A DNA stretch of 41,542 nt, from the IMG/VR virus record IMGVR_UViG_3300044736_000014, positions 1-41,542 of that record. One strand, 5' to 3'. Shown piece after piece: positions 7,363 through 13,960 of this stretch. The position numbers and the translations under genes are program-made. Every line of letters begins with the position of its first letter. The stretch's first letter is position 1. The notes under the pieces were generated by a model, which saw nothing but the letters and a program-made list of their open reading frames with translations, was not told the origin of the DNA and did not search any database. This DNA comes from a virus.

Positions 7363-7520
7363 CCGTGCACAGCGGCCGTAAGCCGTGGGGATAACGCTCA
7401 ACCGTTGGCAGTGACCAGGGACCAACGGAGCCGCCCTCAGGAGGTACCGCCGACCGCCTAGGTCTGAGGGAGCAGAATAGAGCCAAGAGTCGGAGTCGGG
7501 GAGGCCCTTTCGGGGGCCTC
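7363..7520 (+). ncRNA. multi-hairpin leader RNA upstream of the capsid operon
   Basis: Downstream of the promoter at 7307 come successive inverted repeats: a CCCC...GGGG pair enclosing CGGC-CGTAA-GCCG (about 7363-7390), CCGTTGG/CCAACGG (7402-7408 with 7422-7428), CCCTCAG/CTGAGGG (7434-7440 with 7464-7470, loop containing AGGAGG), and GAGGCCC/GGGCCTC (7501-7520). No credible gene occupies this stretch. The arrangement looks like a structured 5' leader, an attenuator, or a small RNA ending at the 7501 hairpin. Confidence 0.45.
7501..7520 (+). terminator. terminator-like hairpin before the protease gene
   Basis: GAGGCCC and GGGCCTC form a 7-bp stem with a TTTCGG loop, followed by TTCGCTTTGGGCGTCTCCCC. 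The same loop occurs on the minus strand at 38543-38560. Lying between promoter and gene, it may act as an attenuator. Confidence 0.5.
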
Positions 7521-7559
7521 TTCGCTTTGGGCGTCTCCCCTTGTGGTTGGCTTTCAGCC

Positions 7560-8405
7560 GTGACCGACCAGCAGATTCGCTATCGCTCCGTGAAGATGCG
7601 CGCCACGGCCCACAGCGACCCAAAAGGCGTCTTCGAAGCCCTCGGAGCCGCCTACGGAGTCACCTACGACGTCTTCGACTGGTGGATGGGGCCGAGCAAG
7701 GAACGCCTGGCCCCCGGCGTCTTCGCCAAGTCCATCGCCGAGAAGTCCACCATCCCCGTTTTCTGGCAGCACGGCTGGGAACAGGCAGCCATCGGCCACG
7801 GAGCCGCCAGCGAGACCGACAACGCCCTGAAACTCAACGGGCAGTTCTATCTGGACGATCCGATGGTGAGCCGGGTGTACCAGAGCGTCGTTTCCGGCGC
7901 CGTCGATGAGTGGTCCATCGGCTGGATCCTCCAGGACTCGCACAACGAGAAGGAGGACGGGCAGGACGTCGAGGTCGCCGAGCGCGGCCAGCTTGTCGAG
8001 CTGTCGTCCGTGGTCATGGGGGCCAACCCCGGCACCCAGACCATCAGCGTCCGCTCAGCGGCCGACCTGCTGAGGCTGCGCCGGGTGCTGCCCCGGGCCA
8101 TCCGCCACCGGCAGGACACCGACGAGGACCCCGGAGCGCTCGCCCAGGCCGTCGACGCCGCAATCGACGAAGCCCTGGAGGTCATCGACGACAACCCCGC
8201 CCAGGCCAAGGCGCTGCTGCAGGCCGCCGAGGTCTCCAGCGATGCCCTGCTGGCCCTGCTCGGCGTGGACGATGCCGACGACCTCGAGAGTCGGGCCCGC
8301 GGCCTCAGCGCCAAGGAAGCCAAGCGGGTCCTCCAGCTGCGGGCCAAAGACCTCATATCCGAAGACGATGCCGTGAAGCTGATGACCCGAAAGGGGGTGG
8401 AGTAG
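7560..8405 (+). CDS. HK97-family prohead protease with C-terminal extension
   Basis: This serine protease matures the capsid by cutting the N-terminal delta domain of the capsid protein. The first 165 residues match the family: FDWWMGPSKERLAPGVF, the catalytic-His region PVFWQHGW, and the Ser region VDEWSIGW, ending with ELSSVVMGANPGTQ. Residues after about 170 form an Ala-, Asp- and Leu-rich helical extension that may serve as a fused scaffold. The GTG at 7560 was chosen because VTDQQIRYRSVKMRA gives a typical N-terminus; GTG 7542 is an upstream alternative. It abuts the capsid gene. Length 281. Confidence 0.9.
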   Translation: MTDQQIRYRSVKMRATAHSDPKGVFEALGAAYGVTYDVFDWWMGPSKERLAPGVFAKSIAEKSTIPVFWQHGWEQAAIGHGAASETDNALKLNGQFYLDDPMVSRVYQSVVSGAVDEWSIGWILQDSHNEKEDGQDVEVAERGQLVELSSVVMGANPGTQTISVRSAADLLRLRRVLPRAIRHRQDTDEDPGALAQAVDAAIDEALEVIDDNPAQAKALLQAAEVSSDALLALLGVDDADDLESRARGLSAKEAKRVLQLRAKDLISEDDAVKLMTRKGVE

Positions 8406-9692
8406 GTGCCAGTCGTAACCGCTGACGAGCTTCCCAAGCTCCAGGAAATGATTGAGAGCGACGTTCGGGAGGAAGCCCGGATGCGGGCCGTGGCCCAGAC
8501 TCGCCTCGACGAGATTCGCAAGAACAACAAGCCCGAAGCCCTGCTACGCAACAAGGAGATCTTCGAAGAGGTCGATGGGATCTTCCGCCCGGCCGACGCC
8601 AAGCGGCAGGAGATCGCCGAGCTTCGCCAGCGCTACGCCAAGCTGGCCGACCCGGGCCAGCCCCCGTCCCCCGAAGGACCGGCGCCGACAAGCGCCCTCA
8701 ACCGCTCCCAGCCGTTCAACCCGGGCCTGCGGATGTGCTCCAGCGACGAGTACAAGCGCTTCATGGAGATGTCCCGGACCATGCCCGTCAAGGACGCCTG
8801 GCTGCGCTCCAGCCCCGCTGAGGTCATGAGCCGTGACGAGGTGGTCGCCAGCCGGTTCGGCACCCGGCCCGAAGGACTCAGGGAGCGCGCCATCACGCTC
8901 ACCAACCTCCCCTGGTCCGACCGCCAGCCAGACCAGTTCGTCGGCCTCCCCGCCCGCAAGATCATGCTCATGGACCTCATCAGCATGGCGACCACGGACA
9001 GCAGCAGTATCGACTACGTCCAGCAGACGGCCCGCACCGACGCCGCAGCCGCCACCGCCTACGGCACCCTGCTCCCCGAGCACAGCCTGACCCTCATCAA
9101 CGTGAACGTCGTGGTCAGCCGCATCGGCACCTGGACCCCGGCGACCGAGGCCCAGCTTGCCGACCAGGGCCAGCTCCAGGACATCATCAACGCCGACCTT
9201 CTTGGCGACTTCGCCCGTGCGCTGGAGAACCAGATCGTCAATGGCAGCACCACCCCCTGGAACGGCATCCTGAACGCCAGCGGCATCAACACCCAGGCGA
9301 GGGGCGGGGACACCTGGCTCGACGCCATCCACAAGGGCATGACCCAGATCCGGTTGGCCTATGGGGAGCCCAACGCCCTCGCCCTCCACCCGACCGACCT
9401 CCAGAGCGTCACCCTGCAGAAGGACGCCCAGGGCAACTACCTGTTCCGCATCGGCGAGGCGACGAACATCTGGGGCCTGCTGACCGTCCCCACCCCCGTC
9501 TTCTCCCAGGGCACGGGGCTACTCGGCGACTGGCGCTACGCCACCCTCTGGACCCGCCAAGGCGTCAGCGTGCAGGCCAGCAACGAGTACAGCGACTACT
9601 TCCTGAGGGGCCAGGTCGCCATCAAGGCTGAGGGGCGAGCCGCCTTCGCAACCAAGCGCCCGTCGTGGTTTACGGCACTTACCGGACTGTAA
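8406..9692 (+). CDS. major capsid protein, HK97 fold
   Basis: This 428-residue protein begins at a GTG directly after the protease stop. Residues 1-95 are charged and helical (DELPKLQEMI to RQRYAKLAD), a typical delta domain that is removed by the protease. The remainder shows HK97-fold landmarks: a long helix-like stretch with FARALENQIVNG, then NALALHPTDLQSVTLQKDAQGNYLF, and the C-terminal strands VSVQASNEYSDYFLRGQVAIKAEGRAAF. This last segment is highly characteristic of the family. It forms the icosahedral shell. Confidence 0.93.
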   Translation: MPVVTADELPKLQEMIESDVREEARMRAVAQTRLDEIRKNNKPEALLRNKEIFEEVDGIFRPADAKRQEIAELRQRYAKLADPGQPPSPEGPAPTSALNRSQPFNPGLRMCSSDEYKRFMEMSRTMPVKDAWLRSSPAEVMSRDEVVASRFGTRPEGLRERAITLTNLPWSDRQPDQFVGLPARKIMLMDLISMATTDSSSIDYVQQTARTDAAAATAYGTLLPEHSLTLINVNVVVSRIGTWTPATEAQLADQGQLQDIINADLLGDFARALENQIVNGSTTPWNGILNASGINTQARGGDTWLDAIHKGMTQIRLAYGEPNALALHPTDLQSVTLQKDAQGNYLFRIGEATNIWGLLTVPTPVFSQGTGLLGDWRYATLWTRQGVSVQASNEYSDYFLRGQVAIKAEGRAAFATKRPSWFTALTGL

Positions 9693-9703
9693 GGAGGACA
9701 GCC

Positions 9704-10246
9704 ATGGCAGTTGACACGTCCGGGATCACCCGGCGAGACGAAGTGGAGACCTCGACGAAGGGGAAGTACATGGCGAACCTCGTGACCGTCCGCACCCATG
9801 CGCTTCTGATCGATGGCCGAACGGTCCAGCTCATGCCGACGAACGACGCACGGGCCGAACTCCCGCCCGACGCCGTTGTGATCTGGCATGAGCGCATGGG
9901 CCAGACGCCCCAGGAAGTGGCGCTCGCCGGCAGCCAGCCCGTGGACGGCTCGGAGATCACCGCCAAGACGGCGCTGGCCGGGGTGGATGAATTCTCCCTG
10001 GCCCCCCGGATCGCTGGCCTTGAGACCGAGTTGCGCCGGCTCAAGGAACTCGTTGGCAACCGGCTACATGGCGACACGCTCGCCAGCCTTGAATCCCAGG
10101 TCGCTGACCTGAAAAAGAAGGTGGAGGACCCGGCCACCGGTCAGCCTGCCCCCGACATGACCGACCCGGCCCAGAACCCGAACGTCCCCGCTCCCGATCC
10201 CGAGAAGGTCCGCACCGCCGTCAAGCCCAGCCCGTCGAAGCCGTAA
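9704..10246 (+). CDS. hypothetical structural-region protein with coiled coil
   Basis: AAGGAGG at 9690-9696 precedes the ATG at 9704 and fixes the start (180 residues). The N-terminal half is beta-rich with VTVRTHALLIDGRTVQLM, the middle contains a heptad segment (LAPRIAGLETELRRLKEL and LESQVADLKKKV), and the C-terminus is a Pro/Asp-rich tail. Position right after the capsid gene suggests a head decoration, scaffold-like or head-completion protein. No family was recognised. Confidence 0.6.
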   Translation: MAVDTSGITRRDEVETSTKGKYMANLVTVRTHALLIDGRTVQLMPTNDARAELPPDAVVIWHERMGQTPQEVALAGSQPVDGSEITAKTALAGVDEFSLAPRIAGLETELRRLKELVGNRLHGDTLASLESQVADLKKKVEDPATGQPAPDMTDPAQNPNVPAPDPEKVRTAVKPSPSKP

Positions 10247-10255
10247 GGAGACGCC

Positions 10256-10852
10256 ATGCCCGGCCCCGGATACTCCGCAGCCCTCAACCGCTGGGTCAAC
10301 CGCAGCACGCTCGTCCTCAAGGCGCTCGGCTCCGAAACGCTGTCGACCTCGGGGGCCTGGGTGGACGTGGGCGACACCGATGCGGGAGAGTTCGACGTCG
10401 TCGTGACCATCGCCGGGACCTCGCTCCTGGTGGACGTCTACGGCTCGGGCTCCGGGCTCACTCGCACCGTTGCCGACGGCGTGACGAACACGGACACGTC
10501 GCTGGTGAGCGCCACCGCGGCCTTCACCGCCGCCGACGTGGGCAGCCAGGTCTGGGGCATCGGCATCGCCCCCAATACGCATATCGTGAGCCGCACCAAC
10601 GCCACCACCGTCGTCCTCAGCGCCGCCACCACGGCGACCGCGACCGGCGTGACCATCATCATCGCCGAGGCGTTCAAGATCGCCACCATCGGCGCCAACG
10701 GGTTCGTCATGGGGCTCGCGGCGGACCCGACCGCCATCAGCGCCGTGGGCACCTACCGGGCCGGCTTCGGCATCGGCGCCCGCTACCTCCAGTACCGCTC
10801 CCGCATCACCAGCGGCCCGTTCACCTATTCTGTGATCCTCGACGCCTCATGA
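10256..10852 (+). CDS. hypothetical virion protein
   Basis: A 198-residue protein starting at ATG with TAAGGAG 7 nt upstream. It is Thr-, Ala- and Val-rich with few charges. Residues 65-135 form a beta-rich module (TDTSLVSATAAFTAADVGSQV, then TTVVLSAATTATATGVTIII), similar in style to repeats seen in phage head or tail fibres. It ends in ATGA with the connector gene. It probably sits on the head or at the neck; this is inferred from position alone. Confidence 0.55.
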   Translation: MPGPGYSAALNRWVNRSTLVLKALGSETLSTSGAWVDVGDTDAGEFDVVVTIAGTSLLVDVYGSGSGLTRTVADGVTNTDTSLVSATAAFTAADVGSQVWGIGIAPNTHIVSRTNATTVVLSAATTATATGVTIIIAEAFKIATIGANGFVMGLAADPTAISAVGTYRAGFGIGARYLQYRSRITSGPFTYSVILDAS

Positions 10853-11718
10853 CCCGAATCCTGGTGGGGCGGCCGAGCACGGTCTACTGGACCCTGGAGG
10901 ACGGGGACGGGAACACGATGGACGCCACCGGCACCCCCACCGTCGTCGCCACCCGCAACCGTGATTCCACGGTACTTTCCCCCGTGACCGTGGCCCACGT
11001 GGCCCCCGCCGCATCAGGGAAGTACGCAATCACCCTGCCCGCCCAGGCCGCCCCCGAGCTCATCACGGCGTCTGTGACCGCTGTCGCCCCTGCCCCCCTC
11101 AGCGGCACCGTCACAGACGCCGTGGATGTCTCGGCCGTCACCGCCCGCCTGGTGAACCTGTCCCGGCTCAAGCAGGACTCCGAGCTGGCGGCGCTGTCGG
11201 CCGACGTGCTCAGGGAGGCGCTGGAGGCCACGGAGGACGAATGCCGGGACAACCTGGGCTATCCGCCCACCCCGGCGATGGAGAGGGTCGACGTGGACAC
11301 CGGGGGCCGGATGCTCATCACCCCGAACCCCTGGCCGCGTTACATCGTGGCCGCCACTCGCCCGAACGGCACCGTGCTGACCGGCCCGGAGATCGCCATG
11401 GTGTCCTACTCGGACGGCGCCCTGATCTGGTCCGACCGGCGCAACTGGGACGAGGGGACCTGGGCCGTCTGGCTCGTCCATGGCCGCTGGGACATCCCCC
11501 CCGTCGACCTCCAGCGGGCGGCGCTCATCCGGGCTCGCTTCCTGGCCCGGCGGCTGGCGAACAAGGACCAGATGCTGGAGCGGGCCAGCACCGTCACCAC
11601 CGAAAGCGGCACCATGTCCTTCGCCTTCCCCACCCTGCCCCGGCCCACGGGCCTGCCTGACGTGGACATCGTCTACATGCGCTACGCCCTCGCCTCGCAG
11701 ATGCCGGTGAAGGTATGA
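10849..11718 (+). CDS. head-tail connector protein
   Basis: This 289-residue protein combines an Ig-like N-terminal half (residues 1-105, strand-rich, with SPVTVAHVAPAASGKYAITL) and an alpha-helical connector half. The latter has LKQDSELAALSADVLREALEATE, DNLGYPPTPAM, and AALIRARFLARRLANKDQMLER, as in phage adaptor proteins that bind below the portal. The middle contains NPWPRYIVAATRPNG and GTWAVWLVHGRWD, common in actinophage head-tail connectors. The order capsid, connector, tail tube fits. Confidence 0.75.
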   Translation: MTRILVGRPSTVYWTLEDGDGNTMDATGTPTVVATRNRDSTVLSPVTVAHVAPAASGKYAITLPAQAAPELITASVTAVAPAPLSGTVTDAVDVSAVTARLVNLSRLKQDSELAALSADVLREALEATEDECRDNLGYPPTPAMERVDVDTGGRMLITPNPWPRYIVAATRPNGTVLTGPEIAMVSYSDGALIWSDRRNWDEGTWAVWLVHGRWDIPPVDLQRAALIRARFLARRLANKDQMLERASTVTTESGTMSFAFPTLPRPTGLPDVDIVYMRYALASQMPVKV

Positions 11719-11945
11719 CCCGCTACCGGGTGTCCGAGCCGGTCCACCTCGAGACCCACCACGACACGCACGGCTCCATCGAACTCACCTTCGAGGGAGG
11801 CGAGTACGTGCCCCGCTCCGAACAAGAGGAAGCGGCCCTAGTCCACCTCACCACCATAGGTTTTGCCGAGGCAGTAGCCGAGGTGAGGGCCGCTGAGCCA
11901 AGCCTACCGCCAGCCGAACCCGAGGTAACCCATGCCCCTGAATAA
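11715..11945 (+). CDS. small hypothetical protein, neck region
   Basis: A 76-residue acidic protein (many Glu), ATGA-coupled to the connector gene. The first half is strand-like (HGSIELTFEGGEYVP), followed by a helix (EQEEAALVHLTTIGFAEAV) and a Pro/Glu-rich tail. The 3' end overlaps the tail tube gene by 14 bp. Similar short acidic genes between connector and tail genes are common, but no function can be named. Confidence 0.55.
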   Translation: MTRYRVSEPVHLETHHDTHGSIELTFEGGEYVPRSEQEEAALVHLTTIGFAEAVAEVRAAEPSLPPAEPEVTHAPE

Positions 11946-12921
11946 GCGCATCCTCCAGGTTGGGCTGGCCAAGCAATCGGCCAAGGGAGCTGCGGCCACC
12001 CAGCCCGTCGTCATCCACGGCGTCGAGTCGGGGGCCGCGGGCGACGTGGCCCTGACCGAGCCCGACATCGCCAGCACGGCAGCCAGCCGCATGAGCGCCG
12101 CCAGCGTCCGGGAGCAGATCGTACCCGGCCTGGGCTACACCTCCCTCGGCTTCTCCCGCTCCATCGCGCAAGAGCTGTTCGGCGTGCTCGGCACGAACGT
12201 GGACAGCGGTGCGGGCGACCCGTGGAGCCACACGATCACCGGCCCGACCTCGGATGTCTCCTGGTGGACCGCGTTCGGGAGAACCAACACCGAATACCTG
12301 AACGTGGTCGACTGCAAAATCGACTCGGTGAAGATCGATTTCGACATGGCGCTTATCAAGGTCACCGTCGTCGTCAAGGGCTGCACGCTGACCCTGGGGG
12401 CGAGCGCATGGACCCCGACCAACACCGACGACGAGGTCACGCCGGGGGCGCTCTACAGCACCGGCCAGGCTGCTGCGGCCTTCACCCTCGACGGCGTCAA
12501 CATGCGGGTGACGAAGGGGAGCATCGAAATCAACAACAACCTCACGCCCATCATCCCGGCATACAAAATCACCCCGGATGACTTCGGCGTGGGCGAGCAG
12601 ACGGGCAAGGTGCAGTTCACCATCGTCCCCGACGATTTGGTGATCTTCAAGAAGTCCATCACCGGTACCGGTACCGGTACCACGGTTGCGAACGTGCCCT
12701 ACTACGCCACCTGGAGCGTCAAGTTCCTCGAGAACGTGACCAGCGCTACCCATGACCTGACCATCACCGGAGCCCGGTCGAACCTGCGGGTTGCGTTCCC
12801 GCCCGGCGACCCCAAGGGCGGGGCGATGGAAGTCGTTGTGGACGGTTCGATCCTCGACCCCCGCACCGGCTCCGCAGCCATCACGGCAGTCCTCCGCAAC
12901 GGCCTCGCCACGATCACATAG
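11932..12921 (+). CDS. major tail tube protein
   Basis: This 329-residue protein stacks as rings to form the tail tube. The pattern matches actinophage tube proteins: an N-terminal KRILQVGLAKQSAKGAA, paired beta-strand blocks with CKIDSVKIDFDMALIKVTVVVKG, then MRVTKGSIEINNNLTP and KVQFTIVPDDLVIF, and a C-terminal domain with TWSVKFLENVTSATHDLTI. An ACCGGT-type tandem (12661-12682) encodes alternating Gly/Thr in a loop. The upstream GAGGTAACCC gives a weak ribosome binding site. A hairpin follows the stop. Confidence 0.82.
   Translation: MPLNKRILQVGLAKQSAKGAAATQPVVIHGVESGAAGDVALTEPDIASTAASRMSAASVREQIVPGLGYTSLGFSRSIAQELFGVLGTNVDSGAGDPWSHTITGPTSDVSWWTAFGRTNTEYLNVVDCKIDSVKIDFDMALIKVTVVVKGCTLTLGASAWTPTNTDDEVTPGALYSTGQAAAAFTLDGVNMRVTKGSIEINNNLTPIIPAYKITPDDFGVGEQTGKVQFTIVPDDLVIFKKSITGTGTGTTVANVPYYATWSVKFLENVTSATHDLTITGARSNLRVAFPPGDPKGGAMEVVVDGSILDPRTGSAAITAVLRNGLATIT
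12661..12682 (+). repeat. GGTACC hexamer tandem
   Basis: Three-plus copies of the hexamer GGTACC occur in tandem inside the tail tube gene, encoding a Thr-Gly run. It is a length-variable microsatellite candidate and a set of overlapping palindromes. Confidence 0.6.
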
Positions 12922-12949
12922 CAGCACGTCACCACGCGGCCGGACAGAC

Positions 12950-12979
12950 GCCCCGTCCCCCGGTCGACCGTCACGGGGC
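12950..12979 (+). terminator. hairpin after the tail tube gene
   Basis: GCCCCGT (12950-12956) and ACGGGGC (12973-12979) form a perfect 7-bp stem. The loop contains the palindrome CGGTCGACCG, which can extend it. No T-run follows. It lies in the 84-bp gap after the tube gene, a usual place for partial termination to make tube protein abundant. Confidence 0.5.
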
Positions 12980-13005
12980 ATCCGAGCACTCACCCGGAGG
13001 CACCC

Positions 13006-13395
13006 ATGCCCCTGCCACGTACCCGCCTCACGTTCATCTTCGCCGACGAGTCCGAAGAGGTCATCGAAACCAAGCTCTACCGCTGCACGGCCGATGAGAT
13101 CGCCTTCGAGCGCCACTACGGCTTCACTTACGGCTCCACGCTCCCCTACGGGGCCTACGCCGCCCTCAGAGTGGCCGGGAACGTGGCCGACCTCGACCCA
13201 GCCACCCGCAAGGAGCTGGCCACCGTCTCAGACGAGCACGCCGTCTACTTCGCATGGCGCTGCTGGGCCCGCGCCCACTCGGATCCCACCCCGTTCGACG
13301 CCTTCCTGGAGACGCTGGGCAACCTCGACGTGTCGGGGGCGGTGGACGATGCCGTGGACCCTACGGCGGCTACAGCGGCCCTCTCTGGCGGCTAG
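13006..13395 (+). CDS. tail assembly chaperone, upstream frame
   Basis: This 129-residue protein starts at ATG after CGGAGG (13 nt upstream of the coding part GCACCC). It sits between tail tube and tape measure, where siphoviruses encode chaperones that coat the tape measure. It is acidic and helical, with RCTADEIAFERHYGF and DEHAVYFAWRCWARAH, typical of the family. The C-terminal end (DAVDPTAATAALSGG) runs alongside a reading in the -1 frame that continues into the next short frame, suggesting the usual programmed frameshift. Confidence 0.78.
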   Translation: MPLPRTRLTFIFADESEEVIETKLYRCTADEIAFERHYGFTYGSTLPYGAYAALRVAGNVADLDPATRKELATVSDEHAVYFAWRCWARAHSDPTPFDAFLETLGNLDVSGAVDDAVDPTAATAALSGG

Positions 13396-13397
13396 CG

Positions 13398-13544
13398 GTG
13401 GCGAGCATAGAGACCGGGCTTGAAATCTGGACCGCTCCCGACGACCTCCAGGAGATGCTGCTGGGCGCGTGGGCCGAGCGGCGGAAGAACGCCGCGCAGA
13501 AGGCGCTGGAGGCTGACGTGACCGCCGCGCTGAGCAAGCGCTGA
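13398..13544 (+). CDS. tail assembly chaperone, downstream frame
   Basis: From a GTG at 13398 this frame gives 48 residues (VASIETGLEIWTAPDDLQEM and a Lys/Ala-rich tail). It is open in the -1 frame relative to the upstream chaperone gene well before that gene's stop, where it reads GPYGGYSGPLWRLAVASIETG. A -1 slip near GGGGGCG at 13335-13341 would fuse the two, as in many siphoviruses, though this site is not a canonical slippery heptamer. Alternatively it is translated alone from GTG. Its TGA overlaps the next ATG. Confidence 0.65.
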   Translation: MASIETGLEIWTAPDDLQEMLLGAWAERRKNAAQKALEADVTAALSKR

Positions 13545-13960
13545 TGGCCGCCGGGATCCAGATCCAGGGGCTGGCCGAGTTTCGCCGCGACCTGCGCCGG
13601 GCGGGGGAGTCCACCAAGGATCTCACGGCCGTCATGAAGAAAACGGGCCAGGTCATCCTTGCCCGGGCGGAACAGATCGCGCCGAAGGGTTCCACCGAAT
13701 CTGGGGACAAGCACCCCGGCAAGCTGGCATGGTCGGGCCGGGTGCGGGCATCGGGGACCAAGGGGCGGCTCGTATGGAACCTGCCCTATGCCGCCGGCGC
13801 CGAGTTCGGCACGCACGGCAAGTGGACCGGCTTCGACAAGTGGGGGCCGCCGCCCCGCTTCGGCTACCGGGCGCTGGAGGAAAAGAGCGGTGAGGCCGCC
13901 GAGATGATGGCCTACGGGATGGAAGAACTGGTATCCGTGTACGGCTGGTTCCACCGCTGA
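13544..13960 (+). CDS. HK97 gp10-like head-tail/tail completion protein
   Basis: This 138-residue protein has the gp10-family pattern: IQIQGLAEFRRDLRRAG at the start, a helix with MKKTGQVILARAEQIAP, then LAWSGRVRAS, NLPYAAGAEFGTHGKWTGF and a C-terminal helix. These small proteins complete the neck or tail after assembly. The usual place is before the tail tube gene; here it is between the chaperone and the tape measure. It overlaps both neighbours by TGATG joints. Confidence 0.8.
   Translation: MAAGIQIQGLAEFRRDLRRAGESTKDLTAVMKKTGQVILARAEQIAPKGSTESGDKHPGKLAWSGRVRASGTKGRLVWNLPYAAGAEFGTHGKWTGFDKWGPPPRFGYRALEEKSGEAAEMMAYGMEELVSVYGWFHR

Noticed and set aside
12661-12682. GGTACC tandem as an operator or recombination site
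   Set aside because: It lies inside the tail tube frame and encodes a Thr/Gly loop; better seen as a coding microsatellite.
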